Source of the DNA: DASXUL01 sp036504855
Lineage (GTDB): Bacteria > Armatimonadota > DTGP01 > JAKQQT01
Assembly: GCA_036504855.1 (NCBI GenBank)
Contig: DASXUL010000074.1
Span: 1 to 53,805, forward strand
DNA length: 53,805 bases
Direction of reading: 5' to 3'
The notes under the pieces were generated by a model. The model searched no databases. It was given only the letters and a program-made list of their open reading frames with translations, and was not told the DNA's origin. Shown here in pieces: positions 17,147 to 24,845 of this stretch (its first letter is position 1; the number at the start of each line of letters is the position of its first letter). Position numbers and translations under genes: made by a program.

Positions 17147-17476
17147 ATGAAACTGATCATCGCTATTGTGCACGATCGTGACCGGCAGAAGCTGGCGGAT
17201 GAGCTGGTGAAGGAGTCCATCCGGTTCACGCGGCTCGCCAGCACCGGCGGTTTCCTGCGCGAGGGGAACACCACGTTCCTCATCGGCGTGGAGGATGAGC
17301 AGGAAGAGCCTGTGTTGAAGATCGTGGACCGGTGCAGCAAAACGCGGGAGCAATACGTGAACCTCCTGCCGCCGGACGCGGCGGCCGTGGGCGCCTTCGT
17401 GGCCAACCCCATCTCCGTTCCCGTGGGCGGCGCCGTGGTCTTCGTGATGCCCATCGACCGCTTTGAAAGATACTAG
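17147..17476 (+). CDS. darA: Cyclic-di-AMP receptor (DarA/PstA-like, DUF970)
   Basis: 109 residues, the usual length. A PII-like fold: MKLIIAIVHDRDRQKLADELVKESIRFTRLASTGGFLREGNTTFLIGVEDEQ is nearly diagnostic (the T-R-L-x-S-T-GGFL-x-x-GNTT motif binds c-di-AMP in characterised homologs), followed by a central strand and a C-terminal VGGAVVFVMPIDRFERY. It likely relays c-di-AMP level to a partner. No diadenylate cyclase is in the window. It lies between tmk and holB, as in Bacillus. GGAGG precedes the ATG. Confidence 0.93.
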   Translation: MKLIIAIVHDRDRQKLADELVKESIRFTRLASTGGFLREGNTTFLIGVEDEQEEPVLKIVDRCSKTREQYVNLLPPDAAAVGAFVANPISVPVGGAVVFVMPIDRFERY

Positions 17477-17482
17477 AGGAGC

Positions 17483-17607
17483 ACTCAGAACTCAGAACTC
17501 AGAATTCAGTCAGTTGGCTTGTATCGGTGAGGGGCGGTTCCTCACGGGAGCACGCCTCTGACCGGGTTCCGAAGTCTGAGTTCTGAGTTCTGAGTTCTGA
17601 GTTCTGT
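17483..17607. repeat. TCAG/CTGA-word inverted repeat upstream of holB
   Basis: The left arm 17483-17510 is built of repeated CTCAGAA units. The right arm 17574-17607 is built of repeated TTCTGAG units, the exact complement. Between them lies a GC-rich middle (GTGAGGGGCGGTTCCTCAC, itself a hairpin). The right arm ends directly at the ATG of holB, so no Shine-Dalgarno sequence is present for that gene. Confidence 0.8.
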
Positions 17608-18657
17608 ATGCTAGGCCAGAAACACTTAACGGATGCGTTGCGGGAAGCGGCGGCGAAGGATGCGCTGCATCACGCCTACCTGTTTGCGGGGCCTTCCGGC
17701 TCCGGCAAGGCGGAGGCGGCGCTTTGGCTCGCCCAACTGGCCAACTGCGAGGGCGGCGCTGCGGCCGCCGTCGCCGGCCTCTTTGGCGATGCCGAACCGG
17801 CCCCCGAGCCCGCGATACCGTGCGGAATCTGTCACAATTGCCGGCTCATCGCCGAGGGCAGCCACCCGGACGTGTTGTGGGTGGGGCCGTCGGAAGACAG
17901 CAAGGCGCGCAAACTGCTCATCCGGCAGGCGCAGTTCGTGCGCACCGAAGTCTCTCGCCGCCCGGTGTTGGGCCGGCGCAAGGTCATCGTGCTCTCCCCG
18001 GCGGACGACCTGACCCTGGACGCCGTGAACTGCCTCCTGAAGACGCTGGAGGAGCCGCCGGATTACGCCACGCTGGTGCTACTTGCCGGCGACACCGGCA
18101 ACGTGATCCCCACGGTGCTCTCGCGCTGCCAGGTGGCGCGCTTCACGCCGGCGCCGGCCGCCGACATCGCCCAATGGCTGCAAGATCAGGGCGCGCTGCC
18201 GCATATGGCGGAACAACTTTCTCGCTTGTGTGACGGCCGGCCCGGCGAGGCCTTGCGCCTTTGGAAGGACCAGGCGGCCCTCCCGAAACGCGACCGCACG
18301 CTGGAATGGCTGGCCGACGTGGCCGATGCGAGTCTCCCGGATGCCCTGCGCTTGGCGGAGCGCCTGCGCGTGAGCCCGGACGGCGCGCCGGCCGATATCC
18401 CGGACGCCCTTGGCTGGGCCGCCGGCTGGTTCCGTGACGTTCTGGCCGTTCAGTCCGGCGCCGGCGCTGAGACCCTCATCAACCGCGATCGCGAGCGCTC
18501 CATCCGTCACGCCGCCTCCCGCTATCCGGTGTCACAGGCCCTTTCCGCCATGCGCTCCATCCTGAATGCGCGCCGCTACCTGGCCGGCAACGGAAGCCCG
18601 GCGCTGGTGATGGAGAACCTGGTGATGGACCTGATTCCGGCGGGAGGCGCCTGGTGA
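17608..18657 (+). CDS. holB: DNA polymerase III, delta-prime subunit
   Basis: 349 residues. Clamp-loader AAA+ subunit. GQKHLTDALREAAAKDALHHAYLFAGPSGSGK shows the family start; the P-loop is GPSGSGKAE (28-36), with Ala replacing the usual Thr/Ser after Lys, in line with a non-hydrolysing delta-prime. Zinc-binding cysteines C47, C72, C75 and C78 are present, with an enlarged gap between the first and second. HPDV, LSPADDLTLDAVNCLLKTLEEPP (the classic LL-K-x-LEEPP motif) and SRCQ follow. The start is fixed by homology although an inverted repeat, not a ribosome-binding site, lies upstream. The stop overlaps gpsA as GTGA. Confidence 0.92.
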   Translation: MLGQKHLTDALREAAAKDALHHAYLFAGPSGSGKAEAALWLAQLANCEGGAAAAVAGLFGDAEPAPEPAIPCGICHNCRLIAEGSHPDVLWVGPSEDSKARKLLIRQAQFVRTEVSRRPVLGRRKVIVLSPADDLTLDAVNCLLKTLEEPPDYATLVLLAGDTGNVIPTVLSRCQVARFTPAPAADIAQWLQDQGALPHMAEQLSRLCDGRPGEALRLWKDQAALPKRDRTLEWLADVADASLPDALRLAERLRVSPDGAPADIPDALGWAAGWFRDVLAVQSGAGAETLINRDRERSIRHAASRYPVSQALSAMRSILNARRYLAGNGSPALVMENLVMDLIPAGGAW

Positions 18658-19655
18658 AGATTGCCATATTGGGCGCTGGAAGCTGGGGCACGGCCCTTGC
18701 GCGTCTGCTGGGCGCAAAGGGCCACCCGGTGCGCCTTTGGGACCATGACGTGGAGCGCGCCGAGGCGATCCAGGCGGCCCGCGAGAACGCGCGTTACCTG
18801 CCCGGCTTTCCGCTGCCGGATGCGGTGGACGTAACGCCGGACCTGGCGGACGCCGCGTGGTGGGCCGAAGCCATCGTGGTGGCCGTGCCCAGCGGGGCCG
18901 TGCGTGAGCTGATGGAGGGGCGCGGCCGCCTGTTCGAGGGCGCCCAGGCCATCCTCAGCGCCGCCAAGGGGCTGGAGCCGTCCACCGGGCTGCGGGTCAC
19001 CGAGATCTGCCGCGAGTTGTTGCCCGCCCCGGCGCGCGACCGGGTTGCCGTTCTCTCCGGCCCGAACCTCGCCACGGAACTGGCGAAGAACATCCCCACC
19101 GCCACCGTGATTGCGGCGGAGGACCCCGCCATCGCCTCCGGCCTACAGGCGGCGTTCCAAACGCCGGCCCTGCGCCCGTATACCAGCTCGGATGTTACCG
19201 GAGTTGAGTTGGGCGGCGCGCTGAAGAACATCATCGCCATCGCCGCCGGGATCTCAGACGGCCTGGGCTATGGCGACAATACAAAGGCCAGCCTGATGAC
19301 GCGCGGCCTGGCCGAGATCATCCGGCTGGGCGAGCGGCTGGGCGCCAAGCGCGACACGTTCTGGGGCCTCTCCGGAGTGGGCGACATGATCGCCACGTGC
19401 GCCGGCCGCCTCAGCCGCAACTACCGCGTGGGCGCCGGCCTGGCCGAGGGCAAGACGCTGGATCAGATCCTGGCCGAGATGGGCCAGGTGGCGGAAGGCG
19501 TTCCCACCACGGAGGCCGCCATCCGCCTCGCACAACGCGCCGGCGTGGAGCTTCCCATCATCCAGCGCGTCCACCGGGCCCTCTTCGACGGCATCCCGGT
19601 TTCCTCGGCCACCATGGACCTCATGGAACGCAGCGCCAAAGGGGAGCTGTGGTAG
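18654..19655 (+). CDS. gpsA: NAD(P)-dependent glycerol-3-phosphate dehydrogenase
   Basis: 333 residues from GTG 18654, overlapping holB by four bases. It reduces dihydroxyacetone phosphate to sn-glycerol-3-phosphate for phospholipid synthesis. Rossmann motif GAGSWG (7-12), SAAKGLEP, GPNLATELAKNIPTATVIA, and the catalytic/substrate region GGALKNIIAIAAGISDGLGYGDNTKASLMTRGLAEIIRLG with its conserved lysine. The C terminus AEGVPTTEAAIRLAQR...P-I-x-x-V is typical. It sits as the last gene of a replication/nucleotide run, which is uncommon for gpsA. Confidence 0.95.
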   Translation: MKIAILGAGSWGTALARLLGAKGHPVRLWDHDVERAEAIQAARENARYLPGFPLPDAVDVTPDLADAAWWAEAIVVAVPSGAVRELMEGRGRLFEGAQAILSAAKGLEPSTGLRVTEICRELLPAPARDRVAVLSGPNLATELAKNIPTATVIAAEDPAIASGLQAAFQTPALRPYTSSDVTGVELGGALKNIIAIAAGISDGLGYGDNTKASLMTRGLAEIIRLGERLGAKRDTFWGLSGVGDMIATCAGRLSRNYRVGAGLAEGKTLDQILAEMGQVAEGVPTTEAAIRLAQRAGVELPIIQRVHRALFDGIPVSSATMDLMERSAKGELW

Positions 19656-19718
19656 GGGGTCGCCATCGCGTGCTGCGGCCAGCATAGCGCCGTGTCGAGT
19701 GGAGCGTCTTCGTTTGCT

Positions 19719-19882
19719 CTCTCCCACGTCACCCTGAGCGTAGCGAAGGGTCTCGGCCTGACGTACCACATGGCGAAACGTACCAAGCACCCGCGCCAGC
19801 CTTGGCTTGGGTGCTTGGTACGCTTCATGGGCAGGTCGGTCAGGCCGAGACCCTTCACTTCGTTCAGGGTGACGTGGGAGAG
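19719..19882. repeat. Long near-perfect inverted repeat, CACCCTGAGCG family
   Basis: The arms 19719-19762 and 19839-19882 pair at 41 of 44 positions (they contain CACGTCACCCTGA...GAAGGGTCTCGG). An inner pair (CGTACCAAGCACCC with GGGTGCTTGGTACG, about 19777-19822) extends the structure. No coding frame of quality is inside. GTGACC/CCTGAGC-type palindromes of this kind are familiar from intergenic DNA of many environmental genomes. A related half-unit (CCCACGTCGCCCTGAGCAAAGC) lies at about 35040. Confidence 0.8.
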
Positions 19883-19892
19883 GGGTAGACCC

Positions 19893-19926
19893 TATGGAGT
19901 GCGGCGGCTCACCGCCGCACTCCATA
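19893..19926. terminator. 15-bp hairpin between convergent gpsA and pirin genes
   Basis: TATGGAGTGCGGCGG, loop CTCA, CCGCCGCACTCCATA: a perfect stem ending nine bases before the stop of the minus-strand pirin gene. It could end transcription from both sides. The same TGGAGTGCGGCGG stem occurs at 42589-42618. Confidence 0.65.
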
Positions 19927-19934
19927 TAACCGCG

Positions 19935-20627
19935 TTACGCCATGTCGAACAGCAGAACTTGCGCGTCCTCTGTGGCGGCGACTTCCAGCGTTGGTTCGTC
20001 CTCAATGGCGGCGCCGTCGCCGGCGTGCAGGGCCGTGCCGTTCAGCGTGACCGAGCCGGTGGCCACGTGCAGCCAAACGCCCCGCCCCGCCGCGCCCGGA
20101 TGACAGGCCGACTCGCCGGCGGATAGCCGCGCCAGCCAGACGTCCGCATCCTGGTGGATGGTTTCGGAACCATCCCGCCCGGTCTGAGAGGCCACCAGGC
20201 GGAAGGAGCCCGCGGCGTTTCCATACGGTCGTTGCTCGTAGGCTGGGGAGTACCCGCCCTTGTCCGGCAGCAGCCAGATCTGCAGAAGATGCACGGGTTC
20301 GTCGGAGGACGGGTTCGCTTCGCTGTGCATGATGCCGGTCCCGGCGCTCATCCGCTGCACCTCGCCCGGCCGGATCACGGATCCGTTGCCCAGGCTGTCG
20401 CGGTGTTCCAGCGCGCCGGCCAGCACGATGGTGAGGATCTCCATGTCACGGTGCGGGTGCATCGGGAACCCGCCGCCGGGGCCGATGACGTCGTCGTTCA
20501 GCACTCGCAGCGAACGGAAGCCCATGGCCTGCGGGTCGTAGTATTCGCCGAACGAGAAGCTGTGGCGGCTGTCCAGCCACGAGCGTTGTGTCTGTCCGCG
20601 CTCGCGCGCGTTTCGGATAGTGATCAT
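19935..20627 (-). CDS. Pirin-family protein (YhaK/YhhW type)
   Basis: 230 residues. A bicupin, probably metal-binding: N-terminal MITIRNARERGQTQRSWLDSRHSFSFGEYYDPQAMGFRSLRVLNDD, then the metal site HPHRDMEILTIVLAG with GALEHRDSLGN, VQRMSAGTGIMHSE (the pirin signature) and QIWLLP. Characterised relatives oxidise quercetin or respond to redox stress. The start at 20627 is chosen for AAGGAG upstream; seven extra in-frame residues upstream are unlikely. It is the third gene of a MarR-nitroreductase-pirin run, which suggests quinone/electrophile stress defence (inference). Confidence 0.88.
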   Translation of the reverse strand: MITIRNARERGQTQRSWLDSRHSFSFGEYYDPQAMGFRSLRVLNDDVIGPGGGFPMHPHRDMEILTIVLAGALEHRDSLGNGSVIRPGEVQRMSAGTGIMHSEANPSSDEPVHLLQIWLLPDKGGYSPAYEQRPYGNAAGSFRLVASQTGRDGSETIHQDADVWLARLSAGESACHPGAAGRGVWLHVATGSVTLNGTALHAGDGAAIEDEPTLEVAATEDAQVLLFDMA

Positions 20628-20674
20628 CTCGGTGCTCCTTTCCTGCAAGCCCGGTTAGGTCGGCGCCGCCTCTG

Positions 20675-21265
20675 TTAGGCGGCGGGCGGCGCCCAAGCGC
20701 CGCGGTACACGAACTCGGTGTGCGGGCGGCGGCTGCGCGGCCCCGTCTCGCGTTCCCGGTACGGCTCCGGCAGAGTGGCCGGATCGCCGGGGTAACCCAC
20801 GGCGATGACGGCCACCGGGGCGTACCCTTCGGGGATCCCGAACGCCTCGCGCGCCTTTTCCGGGTAGAAGCCGCCCATCGGGTGGGTGATGAGGCCGATG
20901 CTCACGGCCTGCAGCGCCAGCGCGAAATCCGCCGCGCCCAGGTCATGGAGGGCGGCGGCATTGGGGGCGCCGTTGTAGCTGAAGTCCGTCTTCGCCACAG
21001 CCAGGATCAGGGCCGGCGCCTTTTCGGCCCAGGGCACATTGCCCGGCATGAGGGCTCCAACCATCTTGGCGAACGCCTCGGGCTCATCCTGAGTCGCCAC
21101 CACGTAGCGCCAAGGTTGTTCGTTCATCGAGGAGGACGCCCATCGGGCGGCCTCGAAGAGGCTCGCCAGGGCCGGCGGCGCAATCGGCCGGCTGGAAAAT
21201 GCGTAAGGGCTGCTCCGGCGGCACATCAGATCGGCGATCCCGGGCGTTTCGTATTCGCGTTCCAT
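20675..21265 (-). CDS. Nitroreductase-family flavoprotein
   Basis: 196 residues. FMN-dependent NAD(P)H oxidoreductase fold: MCRRSSPYAFSSRPIAPPALASLFEAARWASSSMNEQPWRYVVAT is the R-R-S/T-x-R...A-x-x-APSS-x-NxQPW pattern; later come LGAADFALALQAVSIGLITHPMGGF and VAVIAVGYPG. The likely role is reduction of nitroaromatics, quinones or enals. The start at 21265 was taken for GGAG spacing; an ATG five codons upstream has no good ribosome-binding site. It lies between MarR and pirin genes on the same strand. Confidence 0.9.
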   Translation of the reverse strand: MEREYETPGIADLMCRRSSPYAFSSRPIAPPALASLFEAARWASSSMNEQPWRYVVATQDEPEAFAKMVGALMPGNVPWAEKAPALILAVAKTDFSYNGAPNAAALHDLGAADFALALQAVSIGLITHPMGGFYPEKAREAFGIPEGYAPVAVIAVGYPGDPATLPEPYRERETGPRSRRPHTEFVYRGAWAPPAA

Positions 21266-21358
21266 ATCAGGTTTCTCCATCCATTTCGGCCGAGGCCGAG
21301 TAATTCGACATTGAGCTATTTACGGCGGGGTAGCCCCGCGGCGTGCGGGGCGGTGATT

Positions 21359-21811
21359 TCAGCCGGCCGCGCTGGCGCCGAGCGTTCGGCACAGGCGGGC
21401 CAGGTTGTCCTGTTCTTCCGGAGACAGGGCGTTCATCAGCGCCGTAATCGCCCGGGCATGGCCCGGGAAGACGCCGGCAATCAGTTCTCGCCCGGAATCG
21501 GTGAGGTGCACGGTGATGTAGCGGCGGTCTGTTATGCTGCGTTCGCGTCGAACAAGGCCGCGTTTCTCCAGGTTGTCCACCACCATCGTGATGTTCCCGG
21601 TGCTTTTCAGGAGTTTCGCTCCCAGATCGCGCTGGCACAGCGGGCCGAGGTGCAGCAGCGCTTCCATCGCGCCGAACTGGCTCATCGTGAGTCCGTTCGC
21701 ATCGAGGCGCGTTTGCATGCGGCGCGTTACGGAATCCGCGGCGCGCATCAGCTTGATGTAGGCGCCCAGCGCGCGGACCTCTTCATCTGTTCCCTGGTAG
21801 TGCGTTCCCAT
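21359..21811 (-). CDS. MarR-family transcriptional regulator
   Basis: 150 residues. Winged-helix DNA-binding protein: LGAYIKLMRAADSVTRRMQTRLDANGLTMSQFGAMEALLHLGPLCQRDLGAKLLKSTGNITMVVDNLEKRGLVRRERSITDRRYITVHLTDSGREL contains the recognition helix and the DRR wing. Start 21811 is placed behind GGAGGAG. The gene heads the minus-strand run to the nitroreductase and pirin genes, so it probably represses them and responds to an electrophilic or phenolic ligand (inference). Neither operator nor promoter was identified. Confidence 0.88.
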   Translation of the reverse strand: MGTHYQGTDEEVRALGAYIKLMRAADSVTRRMQTRLDANGLTMSQFGAMEALLHLGPLCQRDLGAKLLKSTGNITMVVDNLEKRGLVRRERSITDRRYITVHLTDSGRELIAGVFPGHARAITALMNALSPEEQDNLARLCRTLGASAAG

Positions 21812-21936
21812 TTGGCCGTCTCCTCCGTGTCTCACATCGTTTAACATTGAAGAGTTCGTCGCGGTTCCCGCCGCAATACAGGGTTCCAAGGGGGGATCGG
21901 CGCTTTGAAGCGACCGATCGTGTACGGGCCGGCGCC

Positions 21937-22347
21937 TCAGCCGACTTCGCGTTCAATGCGCAGCAGGAGTTCGGTAACGTTCACGGGCTTTGTGAAGTGG
22001 GCGGACGCGCGCAGGGGAGCCGTTTGCTCGCCATCGCCCACGCCGGAGACGACGATCACCGGGATCCCAGCCAGCTTCGGATCCTGAAGCATGGATCGCC
22101 GCAGCTCCCAGCCGTCCATCACGGGCATCATGAGGTCCAGCACGATAACATCTGGCGGCTGTGCGCAACGCAACGTGTCGAGAGCCTCCGAGCCATTCGC
22201 GGCAGTCCTCACCTCGTAGCCTTCGCTCAAGAGGATGTCCGCCAGGGCATCCCGACTGTCTGCGTCGTCTTCCACTACCATCACCGAACCCCGCGATGGG
22301 GGGCAAAGGGCAGCGCTATAGGCGGGCAACAGTGTTTCGCACATCAT
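21937..22347 (-). CDS. Single-domain response regulator (receiver only)
   Basis: 136 residues. CheY-like receiver: acidic pocket EDD at 26-28 (VMVVEDDADSR), phospho-acceptor D71 in VIVLDLMMPVMDGWE, S101 in VVSGVGD, and K120 in FTKP. There is no output domain. The start ATG overlaps the stop of the upstream hybrid histidine kinase (ATGA), so the two are cotranslated and it is the evident partner. The signal may pass to a diffusible target, or it may act as a phosphate sink for the kinase. The first 20 residues precede the fold. Confidence 0.9.
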   Translation of the reverse strand: MMCETLLPAYSAALCPPSRGSVMVVEDDADSRDALADILLSEGYEVRTAANGSEALDTLRCAQPPDVIVLDLMMPVMDGWELRRSMLQDPKLAGIPVIVVSGVGDGEQTAPLRASAHFTKPVNVTELLLRIEREVG

Positions 22348-24824
22348 ACAGTGATATTACCCTCTGGCGCGGGACGCTCAAGCGGGGGGAGCGACACGGT
22401 GAAAATGCAACCCTCATCCTCGCGGGATTCCAGATGGATATGGCCGCGCATGGCCTCGACCATCTCGCGGACGAGCGTGAGGCCCAGCCCCACCCCCGGC
22501 GTGTGTTTGTTGCGCACCGGCTCCAAGTGCTCGAACGGCTCGAAAACCTGCGTCTGGCGGTCCTCCGCAATGCCGGGTCCGGTATCTGTCACGGTGATGA
22601 CGTGGCGTCCGTCCGTATGGGAGAGCGAAACGGCAACGTGCCCGTGATCCGTGAACTTCACGGCGTTGCCAACCAGGTTGGCGAGGATCAGATGCGTCAG
22701 CCGCGGGTCGGTTCGCAGCGTCGGCAGTTCGTCCGGGAGGGCCAGTTGCAGGCCCACTCCTTTCGCCTCGGCTTGCGGTCGCCACTCTTCCACGACGGCA
22801 GTCGCCTCGCGGGCAAGGTCGATCTCCTCCACCCTGGTGACCGCCTGCCCGGATTCGATGCGGGAGTGCTCTAGCAGCGACTCGATCAGCGAGAGCAGTC
22901 TGGCCGAGGTGGCGGCCATCTTGCCCACGATCTCACGCTGGCGGGGCGCCAGATCGGCGTCGCTTGAGCGCTGTAGGAGCTGGATCTGTAGCTGCATCGC
23001 GTTCAGAGGGTTCCTGAGTTCGTGGCTCACCATGCGCAGGAAGCTCGACTTCACCCGGCTGGCCTGCTCCGCCCCATCCAACGCGGAACGCAGCGCCTCC
23101 AGCGCCGCGCGTTGTTCGCGGCGGCGGACGCCCACTTCGGTAACCAGGCTCTCCAGGTCCTGACCCTGCACGGTCAGTTCCTCCTGCAGCGCCTCGCGGG
23201 CGCGTTTCACCGCAACGAGATTCACCACGCGAGCGCGCAGTTCCGCCGGAGTAAACGGCTTCGTGACGTAGTCCTGGGCTCCTTCGCCCAGCAGGCGCGC
23301 GCGCATTTCGTCGTCGGCGCGGGCGGTGATCAGCAGCACCGGCGTCTCCGCCAGAAGCGGGAGGGCCCGCACGTTGCGCAGCAGTTCATCACCGCCCTTT
23401 CGAGGCATCATCACGTCGGAAACGATGAGATCAGGACGCAGGGCGACGGCCCGTTCCAGGCCCTCCTCGCCATCGGCGGCGGTTTCCACATGGAAGTCAT
23501 CGGAGAGGCCATCTGCGATGAGGCTCCGTACCTCCGGGTTGTCCTCGACGACAAGGACCGTTGGTCGGTCGGACGTGACGATGCGCTGCGCTGGCGGCGG
23601 GCGCAACTCGGCCAGAGCCGTATCAAGGGCGCCGCTGTCAAGCCCGCTGGCGGGATAGATAGACGCGCCGGGCGGCGCTGATATGGGGAGGCGCACGGTA
23701 AACAGCGCGCCGCCTTCCGGAGCGTCGCCGACCGTCACTTCCCCACCGTGCATGGCGACGAACTCGCGGACGATTGCCAACCCCAGGCCAGAACCCTGAG
23801 TGCGGCGGTATGCCACGGGATCCGGCTGCCCGAATCGATCGAAGACCATATCCCGATAGGCTTCCGGGATGCCGGGCCCGTTGTCGGATACCGTGAGAAC
23901 GGCGGAGCGGGTTGCGGCGCTCTCCTCCCAGAGCGCAAGGCGCACCACGCCGTCATCCGGCGCAAACTTGAAGGCGTTGGAGAGCAGATTGATGAACACG
24001 CGTTCCAGCTTTTCGGTGTCTCCCTGTGCGGGCATCGAGTCGGGCGTCTCAATGGCGAGCCGGATGCCTCGCTCCGCCGCGACGGCATCGAAGTGGCGCG
24101 CCGTGAGGCGGGCCACGCCTGCCAGATCCGTCTCCTCGTAGTGAATAGCCAGTCTGCCGGCGTCCAGTCGGGCGACATCCAGCAGGTCGTTCACGCGCTT
24201 GAGCAGCGTGCGGGCATTCCGCTCCACAACCTCCAAGCTGCGGCGCTCGGCCGGCACAAGCGAAGGCTCACGCAGCAAGCGTTGCGCGGGACCGATGATC
24301 AGGGTGAGCGGCGTGCGAAGCTCGTGGCTGACGTTGGCGAAGAAGCGCGTCTTCACCTCGTCGAACTCCTTGAGGCGGGCATTCATCTCGGCCAGCTCCG
24401 CGTTGGCCGTCTCCAGTTGCACGCGGCGTTTCTCCGAGATGTGCGCGGCTTCCAGCATGCCCAAAGCGGTTGGGATGACCTTTGGGAGCGCAAACGCCGT
24501 GGCCACGCTGGCGCCCGCGGTGACCACCTTTACGAGGCCGGAGGCCCAGTACACCGGGTTCCACGTGGTGAGCACTTCCATGAAGTGCGTCCCGGCGCAT
24601 GCGATGATGAAGAGGCCGAACGCAAAGAACATGGGGCGGAAGGGGATGAGCGTCTTCCCCTTCTGGACCATGCTCCAGAGCATCAAGGCGATCGCCACAT
24701 ACGAGGCGCCGATGAGCATGTCGGAGCCAACCTGCATCCACAGGAGCGCCGGCGTCCAGAGGTAGCAGTGCCCGTGCGGCATAAAGGGATCGCCGGAAAC
24801 CAGGGTGTGGAGCAGTTGGAACAT
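22344..24824 (-). CDS. Hybrid histidine kinase with ethylene-receptor-like (ETR1-type) membrane sensor
   Basis: 826 residues. Three membrane helices at about 28-50, 62-84 and 92-115 form an ETR1-like sensor. The residues essential for copper/ethylene binding in ETR1 have counterparts: D35, Y42, C76 and H80 (GSDMLIGASY and CAGTH; in ETR1, D25, Y32, C65, H69). A coiled coil (about 128-158) leads to HisKA with H167 (FFANVSHELR), HATPase with NLLSNAFKF, DNGPGIP and GSGLGLAIV, a receiver (EDN at 427-429, D470, K522), a second coiled coil, a second HisKA (H601) and a second HATPase to residue 813. Ethylene binding is inferred; the same membrane fold also occurs in bacterial proteins with other or unknown ligands. 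It is followed by a coupled response regulator. Confidence 0.88.
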   Translation of the reverse strand: MFQLLHTLVSGDPFMPHGHCYLWTPALLWMQVGSDMLIGASYVAIALMLWSMVQKGKTLIPFRPMFFAFGLFIIACAGTHFMEVLTTWNPVYWASGLVKVVTAGASVATAFALPKVIPTALGMLEAAHISEKRRVQLETANAELAEMNARLKEFDEVKTRFFANVSHELRTPLTLIIGPAQRLLREPSLVPAERRSLEVVERNARTLLKRVNDLLDVARLDAGRLAIHYEETDLAGVARLTARHFDAVAAERGIRLAIETPDSMPAQGDTEKLERVFINLLSNAFKFAPDDGVVRLALWEESAATRSAVLTVSDNGPGIPEAYRDMVFDRFGQPDPVAYRRTQGSGLGLAIVREFVAMHGGEVTVGDAPEGGALFTVRLPISAPPGASIYPASGLDSGALDTALAELRPPPAQRIVTSDRPTVLVVEDNPEVRSLIADGLSDDFHVETAADGEEGLERAVALRPDLIVSDVMMPRKGGDELLRNVRALPLLAETPVLLITARADDEMRARLLGEGAQDYVTKPFTPAELRARVVNLVAVKRAREALQEELTVQGQDLESLVTEVGVRRREQRAALEALRSALDGAEQASRVKSSFLRMVSHELRNPLNAMQLQIQLLQRSSDADLAPRQREIVGKMAATSARLLSLIESLLEHSRIESGQAVTRVEEIDLAREATAVVEEWRPQAEAKGVGLQLALPDELPTLRTDPRLTHLILANLVGNAVKFTDHGHVAVSLSHTDGRHVITVTDTGPGIAEDRQTQVFEPFEHLEPVRNKHTPGVGLGLTLVREMVEAMRGHIHLESREDEGCIFTVSLPPLERPAPEGNITV

Positions 24825-24845
24825 GCTGCGTCATCCCGGGCGTGC

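Noticed and set aside
17483..17607. Possible CRISPR array from the repeated CTCAGAA/TTCTGAG units
   Set aside because: Units are 7-8 bases without spacers, arranged as facing arms of a hairpin; no cas genes are present.
19719..19882. Insertion sequence bounded by inverted repeats
   Set aside because: Only about 164 bases in total, no transposase frame and no clear target-site duplication. Treated as a palindromic repeat instead.
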